Positions 23,950 through 37,000 of a stretch of 64,000 nucleotides of DNA are shown here, piece after piece; the stretch's first letter is position 1; each line of letters begins with the position of its first letter. Below the pieces are notes generated by a model that searched no databases, was not told the origin of the DNA, and saw nothing but the letters and a program-made list of their open reading frames with translations. The stretch covers positions 62,001 to 126,000 of the forward strand of contig WNNJ02000108.1 of assembly GCA_012934845.2 (NCBI GenBank), in the 5' to 3' direction. Origin of the DNA: Pomphorhynchus laevis (lineage: Eukaryota > Acanthocephala > Palaeacanthocephala > Echinorhynchida > Pomphorhynchidae). A program made the translations under genes and the position numbers.

Positions 23950-23998
23950 CTGCAACTGATGAGGCTTCTCAAAACCGAAACGGTACGCCGTCTTGCGG
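23950..23998 (+). ncRNA. Hammerhead ribozyme, copy 2
   Basis: Same core as copy 1: CTGATGA at 23956-23962, GAAAC at 23977-23981, GTC at 23990-23992. There are two stem differences: one base change in stem II (AAGCC to AAACC), leaving an A-C mismatch, and one in stem I (TTGCAG to TTGCGG), leaving a G-U pair. It is probably still foldable but weaker than copy 1. Confidence 0.88.
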
Positions 23999-24062
23999 TG
24001 TAGAAGCATGAAATTCTCTGTATATAGAGAGAAGCAGATAGTTGTAATAGACAGTCCTGGTT

Positions 24063-26081
24063 GAAATTTATTTATTTAAAGCATATTTAAGTAATGGATT
24101 TAAGTGGTTTAATTTAAAACCATGGGTTTCAAGAATGCAAACTATCGAAAGCTATATATATATCTTTACCTGCAACTTTACTTTATGAAAGTAGTATAAA
24201 CTCGGATTGAATATATAGCTGCATGGTAATAAATATTCAAATTATATTAATTTATGCGCAACTAATTTATCGCCGTCAGCTCATCTTCATGGGTAACTTA
24301 ACTGATTGGAACGAAATGAAATGCTTTTTTATAAGTTTCTGTTTGAACGAAGCTCTAAACCTAAAGCAATGTTGTATAACCAATATCAATATTTGTGTAT
24401 AATTTTTTGACAGTGCAATCTAGTCTCAGCCAATTTAAGAACAAACCTATTTAGACGTTTTTGAAATAATTTTGCATTAATTTTCTAGTACAAAATTACA
24501 ATATCGAAAAAAAATGTTCATTACGAACGTTTAATAGAATACTTTAATTTACGGTAGGATTTTCAGGCCTTATCAACAAAATATGAGAATAGCACGAGAC
24601 AGAATCGGCAAATGCGAATGGCATTTGCAAGTGCAAGAACCCATTATAGCGCACACTTTATATGTGCGCTATACTTAGCTGTTTTTCTGGATTCATCATA
24701 CTTAAATATCATCGTTGAATTTTGAAACAAGTTCGACTGAACATATACTGAAAAATCGTTGTCATCAAGAAAAATAGTAAAAGGAATAACATTTTATCAA
24801 AAAAAAGTAACATTAAGGAAATAAATTTTACCAACATAGGTATATTTTCGTAGTAGAAAAAGATGAATTGTACGTTTTTCCTGATGATACTCTAAATGGC
24901 GAGATATAAAATTGAGTTCGTGTTTTGTTTATTCTGCTCCGAAATTCCTAATTAAAAATGTGCCTTTTAGGATTCAAATACTCAAAATCTGTTGTAATGA
25001 ATTATTGATGCATAGTAGTATATGATAAAATAATGATACAAGAATACCGAATAATTTTGTTTTCTAAACCGGATTAGTTTTCAAAATGCCTTTTAGAAAA
25101 TTATTATAAAAATATTTTTATAGAATTATCCATTATGTCAGCGCAAATCCTCATGCAGTCCGTCGTATATACGGGCATCGCAAGATATGCCCTCGTTGTC
25201 TGAAAATTTTTCGTCTTCACGCGACTTCATATTCAGAGGAGTGCCTCACCGTGCTAATCCGGGTTAATATTTTTTTATTTAAAATTAAGCTTATAATTTT
25301 CAATAAAAAATATAATTTGTTATTACAGATACTAATACGTTATTAAGTAATGCAGTAATAATTGCTGTATTATCAACGCGGCATTTAAATGTTTTTAAGT
25401 TGCATAACCTTTCAGTTCGTTATTTGTAGTTTATAATTTGCATTTCAACATTTTGTTAAAATGCAAATTTCAACTACACATTTTCAAGTGAAATTCTTTA
25501 GAGCAAAGAATTCATTTGCATAGGTAGTCGCAATTTAAATGCAAATCTCACATTCAAATTCTTTTTTGCGAAATATTGCGTTTTCGACAATAAACGCATC
25601 TGCAATTGAAATGCAAATTTTGACTGCGTGTTTTAACCCCATATTTTAAATTCGAATTCTTTAGAACAAAGAATGCGTTTGCAACCGAATGCAAATCTTT
25701 GATTTTACACTTTTAAATCATTAAAAATCGATTAACATCCAATTAAGTTTTAATGTTGGATATGAGTAAATCATTGTATTTTTACTTCATAAGCTTTGGA
25801 AAGCCAAAAATTGAGATTTATTTCGTAATCAGATTACAGAAATTAGGAAATTGAAATTAGATAATTTCATTTCGGTAAAATCGTACTTGCTTGCTGATTA
25901 ACGAAATTGTCTTCTTTTTGTCTTATATCAAGTTATCTACGATAGAATATTATAGTATCAAAAAAACTACTAAAAATATATATTGTTATCTCAATATTGC
26001 TTCACCATAGCACAAGAAATCCTAGGATATTATTCCTTATTGTTACAAAAAAACGAACAAGATATAAAGGGGCACTAAATT
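24063..26081. other. Non-coding stretch with a GC-containing hairpin and AATGCAAAT-rich segment
   Basis: TATAGCGCACA and its reverse complement form an 11-bp hairpin with a 7-nt loop at 24645-24673. From about 25440 to 25720 the words ATGCAAAT and AAAGAATNCATTTGCA recur several times at about 115-bp spacing, an old degenerate tandem repeat. I see no gene. Confidence 0.5.
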
Positions 26082-26488
26082 ACAACAATTTCTTGACAAG
26101 AAAAATAAACAGATACACAAGATTTTTCCTGTTAACCACTGGTCCGGGTGTCGGGTCGTGGATGCAGTGCACGAAAACCAAATTACTTCAGACATCGCGA
26201 TCCTGAGCGACATACCAGAAAGCCCAAGGCGATATTAGGCCAGTTTCGAGATTTGATCTCTCCACCGGTATTGAGGTCTACCTCTAAGTCACTTTTCAGA
26301 GAGTCCGGCTTAGAAAACTCTCCGAGAAAGGCCATTCCTAGACATCCTCAGAACGTGTCCTAGCCCCCTCAATTGACTATCTTCAATGTGGAGAAGCAGC
26401 GACTTTACTCCGAGTCCATCCCGGATAACCGAATTCCTAACCTCATCTCTAAGGCTAAGACCGGCCACACCGCGAAGGAACCTCATTT
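26082..26488 (-). mobile_element. 3' end of a LINE (C-terminal coding tail plus 3' UTR), copy A
   Basis: Read on the minus strand the text matches the element at 53769-54188 nearly throughout. It codes a degenerate version of RNSVIR, SLLLHIE, LRWLGHALRMSRDRL and GRPRYRW, the C-terminal domain of many LINE ORF2 proteins. It ends with a short 3' UTR containing TCTTGTCAAGAAATTGTTGT. Strongly 5' truncated and interrupted by stops. Confidence 0.8.
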
Positions 26489-28058
26489 TTATAGCCTGTA
26501 AATGGGACTAAATTAATAAATCCTCAATATTTCATTCACTAACAAAACTTAATATGTGCGCTTTTGGATCAATCTAACAATATGTGGCATTGAGTTTATT
26601 TTTCAAATATATTATTTATAATATAAATATATGATGGATAAAATGTACTTCATAGGAAGATAACATTGGTAAGTTCGAGAATAGTAATATAAGCCCCTAC
26701 TGTAGAGATAACTGAGTTGAAAGTATTTAAAAGGATTTTGGGATTTTAAGCAATATTAATTTCTAAATTAATGGAACTTTCTAAGAAGCCATTGTACAAG
26801 CCATATTATTAAGAAGAACATGCCTGAAAGTTTAGGTTTATATTTAATGCTGATTTTTCTGTGAAATTTTGAAGAAAAATTTTAGCCTAAACTTTTTGCA
26901 ATTTCTGCGTAATTTGTGAACTGACTCGATATTACGCAATGTCTACGGAGTCCACATTTTGAATATTTAAATAACTTACCTAGATTAATTTACTAAACTT
27001 ACAAGCCTTAAAATCATTGAGGCATACTATTATCAAATTACAGAGAAATAGCGAGGAATATTATTTATTTAAAAATAATTATTGTTTAAACTTTCAAAAT
27101 CCTTTTAATTAAAATACTTTTAACGCATTTATCTCAACAGTAGGCTTTATACGACAATTCACTAACTTAACTTTGCGATCTTCCTATAAATTACCATGTT
27201 ATCTATTATATATTTATATTATAAATAATTTATTAATATAAATGAAATATTTATATTATTCAAATTACATTATCCATTATTATATTGTGTTTCGGATAAA
27301 TCATATCTTAGATCATCTTTATCTTAGCTTCACGTAAATCAAATGTCGCCTACATCAATGGGTGGCACTCATCAATGGGTGGCACTTTTTCATACTCCTT
27401 TACCTCGCTGATTTCGAAATAATTGTTTCTTTTCATATATAAAGTTTTATAAAAGTTACCTGTATTTTAATTCAAAAGGTATTTTCTACTTTCTCCCTGG
27501 AGTCATGAAGTAAAAACTTGTTTCCGGTCATTTCAATACACTAATTTCATCAATGACGAGGCAGGTATCTAATACATCTAAAATAATGTAACGACACACC
27601 AGTTTCTTTCCTCTTTCGTTATCAACATAAGCCATCTATGTAAAAAATTAGAATTACAAATGACATTGTGACATTTACTCCTGTATTTTAAAGGCACTTG
27701 CCATGACTGCTCTTTTTATGTGCTTACAAAATTGAAAAACCCAAGTATATAACATTTTATTACTAGAGTGTACTTGTTTTTAAACATGTACTCATTGTCG
27801 CTGTTTACGTCGACTTGTTCCTGATTGGATCGAGTTGATAAAACTAATCGAATTGAGCAAATTTTAATTTTTGCTATTTTGTCTTGATAATGTTTAACCA
27901 CGCTCATTGCTCTAAGAATATGATTAAACGCATTATCTTTAGAAAATTGATTTTTTAAAATATTAATTCTGAAGAATATTATCTGATCGTTTGCATATAG
28001 ACGATTGATACCAAGTTATATAACAATGGCTTATAAAATGAATAAAAATGATTATTAG
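26489..28058. other. Non-coding region upstream of HSPBP1
   Basis: AT-rich. A short direct duplication CATCAATGGGTGGCACT lies at 27354-27386. No promoter element is identifiable, though the HSPBP1 promoter should lie here. Confidence 0.4.
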
Positions 28059-31000
28059 ATGGATGATAGAGTCAACTTTTACGATCGTCTTTTTAAATTT
28101 TGCATTACCGCTAATTCAACACCGACGAGTGATAGTTCAACGACTAATCTGCAGGGCAATGCAGAAAATATGACTTGGCTGCGGGAAGCACTTAATGAGA
28201 TTGTTACGAGCCCAATAGAAATGGTAAAGATATGCATTAGGGCTTTAGAAAACGAAGCAAACACCGAGGAGGATAAGGATTTACGTATACAGTCTATAAT
28301 TACACTTAATGAATGGCTTGAAGATATCGACGTTACCAAAGGTACATATGTTTGTTACAAATTACTATCTTTAATTGCTGCTTTTATGGAATAAATGATT
28401 ATAAAAATCAATATTAATTCATATTAGGCAATAACATACTTATCGAAATATAGTGTTAAATTTGTACATTTAATATTACTTCCTAAATTAGTTTATTTAT
28501 TTGTATTCTTTTATGTGCTACTTTAACAAACTCAATAGAATTATTACAAATCCTTGACAATAATACGATATGTTGTCATATAATATGTTGTATAAAGATC
28601 TAGTTTATACTGGATCTTTATATAAACTAGATCTTAATATAAAGATTCGATTTCTTTGCATTCTGTCTTTAATATCTTGTTATTGTGAATATTGCATACA
28701 CGAGCCATTATTCTTAACTGGTCGGTTTGCTATTAATTAAGAATAATGGCTCGTGTAAGCAATATTCACAACAGTAAAAAAGACAGCTTACGGTTTACTG
28801 TCCAGTGAACATTTCGTCCTAGAACGGAATAAAAAAAATCGGTGTGTGGTGGATTCGAATTGCGAATATTAGTTACCGCCCACACCAAATATAGAACACA
28901 TTAATTGTGTAATTTGGTATATAAGCCAAATATAAACCAGCATTTCGGCGACAAAAAGTTCAGCAGAAACAGTAAATGGACCGAAACACTAAATGTAGGC
29001 GTGGGCTCACTGCTGATGAGGTCCACCCACGCTGATTGTAGTGTACAGTGATGCTGATAGGAATCAAACAATCACACGAGGATAATATCTTGTTATATTC
29101 GTATTTTATTTTAGAAGAATCAAACGAAAATATATTAAATTCTTCCATAGATATATAATTAATTATCATCTCTTGTTAACAAATTAAAAAATATAAATAC
29201 TCAAGAGATTAGCGCTAAATCATATCAATGTTGATAGCATTGTCCGTATTCGATGACGGAGCACCTACTTTAGCTTCGACATCACAACTGTTTGTATATA
29301 TCATATGTGCTAATTGCCATTTTGAGTTTGGGTTAGTAAGGATGAATGAAATAAAAAGCAACAGTCTGAAAATTTGCACTCCCCTGTACTCAGGAATTAT
29401 TTGTGACGATCTGCATAAATATATGTTGAGGGAATATTTTGCTAAGTTGATCAACCCCAAGCTGCTTATTTGATTTTCGTAATCATTATGTGGTAGGAAG
29501 TATGCCTCACTATTTTTAAGATACTTTTATTATAATTTGATTTTTTATCTTTTATAATAGTTGAATGGATGATATTTATTATTGAGACACAAATATTAAT
29601 ATATTATTGTAATATATAATATTAAAGTAATATTTAGTTTTAACAGATTGATTCGATTTGCCACGGCGAATGTTGAAACAACATATTTCCATAATATCAA
29701 AATTAATAAATTAATAAATGTTAATGAATATTAATAAATATTAATGCTAATAAATATTGAACATTAAATATTGAGCATTAATATAACATATCCAAGATAT
29801 TAGGTATAATTGCAGTTTGTACTTTAACCTATATGTAATACTGAATTATGGTGAAATACAGATAAATTTAATCAAACTTTTATTCGATTGCTTTTATGGC
29901 AAAAGTGTTTTATTGTTATTATTTCTTATTAGGTCCAAGACTTGTTCATAAGTAATCTTGGAAACGATCATTATCAGGGTAGAACATCTAAATTACAATA
30001 AAATCTAATAATTTTTATTTACTCCAATTGACCAACCGCATGTAAAGCATCCATAAACGATTTCTGTTCCTCTTTGCTATATATTCTTTTATCATCGCCA
30101 TTCATTCTGTTTTTTATGTCATCTATTATACAAGTTAAGATTTTTTGAAACCGTAATCTTTTATGAACTCTTACCAGGCTTTGGACTCGTACTGAAATAG
30201 TCTAGGAAACGATCCTCTTCATCATCAGCGTAGAAATTCTAATTTACCATAAGGTTTAATAATGATTAAATATTCAAATTAAATAACCGCATAGAGAGTA
30301 TCGTCAAGCCATTTCTTTTCCTCTTTGCTATACACCCTTTTGTCATCGTCATTCACTCCGTTTGTAACGTTATCTATTGTACAAGGTCAGATGTTTTAAA
30401 AGTGTAATCTTTTATGAACTTACCAGGCTCTGGACTCGTGCTAAAATAGTCTTGTAAACGATCCTCCTCATTATCAGCGTAGAAATTCTAAATTACAATA
30501 AAATTTGATAATTTTTAAATACTCAAATTGAATAACCGGATGTACAGCATCTCCCATCAATTTTTCATCTGTTTTATTCAACACTGTATTCTTTTGATGT
30601 AAAACACGATTTATTACACACGTGATCGATGTCAATAGCAGAAAGGTAAATAATCGTAATGACATTTTCGAAATGTATTTAATACCGAATATAGTTTTTA
30701 ACTAATGCCAGGACAATTCATCATACCAACCATAAAAGGCGCCAAATTAATTATTGTTTAAAATGTATATAATCAATTTTATAAAGTATCAATCTAATTA
30801 TTATGTTTTAATTTTTTATTGACTATTTTTTGCATTGTAACCATATTTTTTATTTAAATGATTTATAAAATTCTAGTTTTAAATTTTTAATTGATTTCCA
30901 AGCAATGCAGATTGTAAATTTTTACAAAAAGTTATTATATAATGATAACCAAATTCAGACTAAATGACAATGTTATCTAGTACAGTGCTTCTCAAACTTT

Positions 31001-34000
31001 CTGATGTGGCGTACCGGCAGATGTTTTTTTATTCGACAGGGACCGACTAGCCAATCTAGCTATCGCAAGAGGGAAATGGGAAAAAGGCGACGACTAATCA
31101 TGATGACATGAAGTCTTATTCAATTTAAGATCACTAATCATTGTCATGCAAGTCTTCCCATTGTGCCAGTAATCGGTAGCTTATTTGTGCCATTTAATTA
31201 ATTGTTTATGACCCAAGAAAATATTAATTGAACATTCGTAATAGTATTCATTTATACTGGAAACATATAATGAATGTATAATAAAAAACAAATCGACATA
31301 TTCCTTTTTATTTTATTTTGATTTTGTAAACTTGTAATTCAATTTAAGATATGAATGAAAAAAATTAAACAAATCAAAACTAGCAAAACTATATGACACA
31401 AATTGAAGACATAATGTTACAAATCTATCTTAATCTAAACTATGAAAATGATGATTCTATTAACACAATTCGAATAATAGAAATATCAAAACCTTAACCT
31501 TTATTAATGTGAAGGGTGAGCCTGCTTCTTATTTGTAAGCTTACTCAATCGTGGTTGAATTGAGGAGAGTGCCACTCGAATTAGGGAATGAATATCCAAA
31601 CAATTCCTGTATTTGGTCTTAATGACACTCATTGTTGAGAAGCCAGTTTCGCAGAGGTAAGTTGTAGGAAAAACGAGAAGAGTTTTCAGAGCAATTTCAC
31701 TAAAATTAGAATATTCTGTTTTCACTTTTATCCAAAACGAAGCGAGTGATGTCGAAGTTTCGAAAATTCTTTTCAGTCCTTCGTCAGCACAGCTAGATCC
31801 AACAGCTTATCCTCCATAAGAACACTTTCGACAAAGTCATCTGTCAGTGGAATAAATAGATTTCTTATCCAACCATTCCCTATACGTGGATCTTCTTCAG
31901 CTGGAAAGTAATGCTGAAAACGATCTTCCAAATTAATCAAGTGTTTTTTATGACTTTTCGTAACGATACAATATTAAGTTCTTCGCCTGCATCGTCGATG
32001 ACTGTTGCCAATAAGTGGAACATATCATAACAGTCTTTTGAGACTCGACTTTTCCATGCTTCTAGCTTCCGTTTTTGTCCGTCGATCTTGTCCGCCGTTT
32101 TAAAACACGATGCCATACTCCCTTGCATGGAGATGTTAAGAACATTAAAAATGGCAAATATATCAGCTAGATAAGCCAGCTTGGCTAGCCAATTCACATC
32201 TCGGAACAATTGTGACCAATTTGGTTTTTTGTCCTCAAGAAACACCGCAAGTTCATTTCTTAGCTCAAATACTCTTGACAGAACTTTTCCCCTTGATAAT
32301 CAACGTACATCGGCATGCAATAGGAGTTGTTTATGATCAGCTCCCATATCATCACACAATGCAGTGAATAGTCTCGAATTTAAAGCATTTGCTTTTACAT
32401 GGTTAACAATTTTTACAGCCTCACTGAGTACACTATTTAGTTCCGGAGACATTTTTTTTGTTGCAAGACTTTCTCGGTGAAGGAAGCAGTGTGTTGATTT
32501 ACACGCTGGGGCAAATGACTTTATTTGGGTAACCACTCCTGAATGCTTTCCTATCATTGCGGCGGCACCATCGGTGCATACACCTACACAAAATTTGAAA
32601 TCTAATGCAGATTTGTTAACGATATAGTCACTCACAGTCTTGAACACTTCAGAACTAGTTGTATTTTTTGGTAGTGAAACAGAGAAAAAATACTCTTCTT
32701 TCAGTTCACCTTCATGTTCATAGCGCACATACACCATCAGAACTGCCTGGTTAGCAACGTCTGTACATTCATCAAGTTGCAAAGAAAAGTATTTTGCTAA
32801 TTTAATCTGTTCTATGAGCTGATCTTCCATATCGTGTGCTAGCTCGTTAATTCGTCGAGCTATAGTATCATTTGATAGTGGAACCTTAGCCACTTTCTGT
32901 GCCGAGGGCTCACCCAGCATTTCAATGCAAACATCTTTAATACAGCCTTGCACTAGCGTTTCACAGATTATGTATGGCTTTTTAGCTTTAGCAACTCGAA
33001 GTGCTACTTTATAAGAAGCCCGCAAAGCACAAGTATTTGTGCGCGACACTTTAAAGATCTGTTTCTGACGGCTTTTTAAGTCAACATGTTTTCTTGCAAA
33101 AAACTCTTTTGACTTTGAACTCATTTCTTTATGTTTTGTATTTAAATGTCTTTTGAGGTGTGACGGCTTCATTGAGTGGTTAGCCAACACATCTCCACAA
33201 ATAACACACAGCGGTTTTGGCACTTCCCCATCATTTGTTGCCACGAAACCAAATTGAATGTAAGAGGAGTCATATTTTCGAGTGAAGACAGTACGAATTC
33301 TTTTTGAAGGCAACACTTCAGTTTCAATTACACCGTCATCTGCTTCTGAATTACTTGTGTCTTCCGCAACTAGTTGTCTTGATTTGATAAACTTGTCCAT
33401 TGGGCCTCGCTTTGACATCTATAAATTTGGGATAGAAATAATAAATATAAGTTCTATAACCCGGGTAAATGCTTAATTTATGATATTAAGTTGAAAACCG
33501 AATAACTGCAGTGCGAATGCTTTATTTATTAACACTTATTCAAATTTATATGAAGGAATACAATTGACATTAATATATAATCATTATATCTTGTGAGGAA
33601 TTGTATTAAAACAGTAAATTTATAGAAAACAAAAATTTGCTAAAAGTTCGAAAAAACTATTCCTTTGCCCAGATTTAATGTAACGATCATTTTATAAAAT
33701 AGCTTGGAATGATTTTAATCATTCAAGCCAACTGTTTCAATTTGCCTTGTTTTGTGAAAACATGAATGGAACAAAGTGGAAGAGAAATCATAACTGATGA
33801 GACTAATCGGTACTAAAATATTATTAATAATTACACTAATAAGGTAAATTATGTTAGAAAAACGAGATTATTTAAACATTAAATTACATTATAAGCAGGA
33901 TTAAAATTGGAATGTGGACGCCGGCTCACACTAATTCATTTTTTACTTCAGTTCATAGCATCGCCTTAAGACAATGAAAACTGAACAAATTAAATCTCTG

Positions 34001-37000
34001 TTTGCCCGCTGCTCAACGTGAAAGTTGATTACATTAGGGGAAAAATGTTTTATCTCGACTACAGAGCTTTCCGGTTTTTTAGAGTTTTTTATACCCAGGG
34101 ATAGGATGTGCTGCCATTGAAAAGATTATTAGTAAAGACATTTTTAGATCAGATGGTCGGGACAGGGTTCCAAATGACAATCACGTTGATATCCTTGGGA
34201 ACATGACTGTTTCACTTCTTGCTGATGACTGACATTCCATGTTACATCTTGCTGCTCCACACGTGTGGATCAGGTTGTCAGATGTGTGACATAGAGTAAA
34301 ATATCAGTCAAATCTTTTAATAAAGTGCATACAATAACTGTTTCCAATTAAATTACTACCATGCTGTATTCTTATTAGATAAATAAACAAAAAATATCAG
34401 TCACATGACCCACCTGTTTCTCATGGCATGCAATTTTACATTTGTTTATTTTCCTTTGAAAATCTCTTCGCGTACCGGCAGACTATTGCTTGCGTACCGG
34501 CACCGGTACGCGTACCACACTTTGAGTAGCACTGATCTAGTAGATTGTGCGAGAAGCAAACATCTATTCTGAGAATCAACATGTCTTTATAATATGGATA
34601 AATTATATAATATATAATTAATTATATATTATATTATAATATAATATAGATTAGCACGTTTGTACATAATTGATATTAAAATTATTAATTATTAACTATT
34701 TATCTAATGATATTCAAAGAGTTATTTAATAATTATTATGAAATTTGTTTTTATATTTTATTCTTTGTGCTCATTTGGATAACTTTTAAATCTCATATTG
34801 AACTTGGGCATAACGAATTAAAATTTTGAAATTTAATTAAATATCATTAAATGTATTTATCTACATCGGACATAATACTCTGTGGATAATATTGTTAATA
34901 AACAAATTATATTAATTATTTTTTTATAATAATATTATAATATTATCTTGATGTTAGAGATATTACCTGATATAATGATATCTTTAAGATGCAATATAAT
35001 ATTAGTATGTTTGATGCCATTTTTATTGTTGTTCGAGGAATATAGATTAAAACTGACAATAAGATCAAAATTTTAAAAATTGTATGTCATATATTAATCT
35101 AAATATTCCAATGATCTTGTATTAAAATATTTTTTATTACAAATTTTTATTAAAGTGATTGATATCTTGTTGTGCCAAACGAAGTAATGCTTCACATTTA
35201 TATCTTTACCTATATCATAAATTAGTTGACTTATTTAACGTTGCTCTATTAGTTTTCTTTGTATTTTATCATCTAAATTTTTTCCTTCTACCACGTATTC
35301 AAAATCATCACTTTCTTTATATGCAAGTACATATTGTGTGACGTTGGCCATCAGACGGCTTTATTTATAGTGTAGCTCCTTTTAATGATTGACAACCGCA
35401 TCCCGCGTGGTTAATTTATTTTTTATGTCGCTTCCTATATTATTAAAACGTCTGTTAAGCTTAATCCTATCTCCCCGACATTGACTTTTGCAATGTGTAC
35501 TCGCCGGAAGATATGCAACACTGCTGGAACATGATGTATTTGCATTTATATTAAATTTCAGATTTGTGAGTCGATATGATGTGCTTTATATGTAATGCGG
35601 AAAGGTGCAAATATAGCAAATGTGAAATTAAAATCAATTCCTATCACATAATAGTAAACTCGTTAAAAAGGAATTTGTTAAATTCGAAAATATCAAGTAT
35701 TTCATTCAGTGATCATACGGATAAAAAGAGATGTTTTAAATGCAACATAGGGCGAGCATTGTGTTGTAAACAGATTACAATAGCAAAATTACAAGAGCAA
35801 CGTTATATAGGCCAACTAATCACTGATACAGGTTACGGTTTAAATGTGGAGCATTACTTCGTATGGTGATACAATAGACCATCCTATTGATTCCAAGAAG
35901 ATATTTAGGCACATATTGTTTTTCTGCTTTTGACATTCGTATCTTATATTTTAAATTAAAAAAGTTTAAATAAACGAAACTTTTAAATATCATTGATTTC
36001 GTGCCGGTGAATAACATCTAATCATTTTGGTTATATAGTAAAGATTCAGATAATAATTCCTTGCCAGGGTCATGACTTGTCGACTCAATGAATATATTAT
36101 CGAATAATTAAAGCTGACAAACTGTATACATATTTTTTGAGGTTTTGGCAAATCTGCCTTTAAATTTTTTATTTTTATCACTTAGATTTTTTACATATTA
36201 TTTTTTCGCTTTAGTTATTAAATGATCTAATCTTTCTTGGCAAATATTCCGTCAACGTATGATCTCATTATCACATAAAGGCAATTAGAATATTTTTTAT
36301 CCAAATATCAATTCAGCTAACTGAGTCTACGTATTTAATATAATTATAAAATAAAAATAAATAAATAATTAAAAATTATTAAATAATAATGCTAAATCGA
36401 TAAATCAAAATTTACTAATTAGATAATAAATAATTATAAATAATTGTTATAATATTTTATATTACTTATATCAAGCTAAACGTCATTAAAAATAACAGTC
36501 AATTTTGATAACTTGACTAATAAATAACAGACGTTGTATCAGAATAAGGATTAGAGGTCATCAGGAGGAACTACTATGATATCAGGTTTCGGCCCCTATT
36601 CCTCGACCCAACATAGTATAAGGGCCTAATACATCTAATGACGCATTTCCTTTGATGAAATTTGATTATCTAGTATCTTATTCTAATACAAAGTATATTA
36701 TTTATTATTCATCCATAAGCATTTTCCGCTTAAGAGTTTTAATTTATTTTTAATATTATATTGCTGATTTATATTTTACTATTTTCTGTTTGATGCTTTT
36801 TTATAGTAACCTGGTTTAAAATATGTATCTACGAAATATAATATCGTTACAAATAGTTGAAATTCTAAAAATATATTATTTAATGTATTATATTTTATAT
36901 TATATTGTATGCATTAATGCTCATGCAAAAACGTTTCTTGTAAATTTAAATATGTCCTCTTCACGATATAAATTAAAAGTGGTTTTAATTGATGTTAATT

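Larger units (their letters stand above)
23579..24062 (+). mobile_element. Retrozyme-like element: 351-bp unit between two hammerhead ribozymes
   Basis: Two direct repeats of about 134 bp (23579-23711 and about 23928-24062) flank a 215-bp unique centre. Each repeat contains a complete hammerhead ribozyme. Predicted cleavage after 23641 and after 23992 would release a 351-nt RNA. This is the layout of retrozymes, small non-coding retroelements whose hammerheads cut a transcript into monomers that circularise. In animals they are thought to move with Penelope-like machinery, and a Penelope-like element lies 13 kb away. No long open frame is present. The two copies have diverged slightly, so the insertion is not brand new. 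Confidence 0.85.

Noticed and set aside
26148-26363. Plus-strand open frames in the LINE 3' end
   Set aside because: They are antisense to the recognisable LINE C-terminal coding sequence.
28845-28900. GGATTCGAATTGC as a tRNA or SINE B box
   Set aside because: No A box, cloverleaf or SINE structure can be found upstream.
28900-29050. Possible permuted hammerhead (GGACC-GAAAC ... CTGATGA-GGTCC)
   Set aside because: Stem II pieces exist in permuted order, but stem I cannot form next to the cleavage site, and the same bases form a simple GCGTGGG/CCCACGC hairpin.
29215-29473. 81-aa open frames on both strands, the minus one with a hydrophobic stretch, near the nested secreted-protein gene
   Set aside because: No splice, repeat or family evidence; the two frames are mutual shadows.
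35576-35869. 97-aa Cys-containing open frame
   Set aside because: The Cys spacing fits no zinc-finger or toxin pattern known to me and there is no supporting context.
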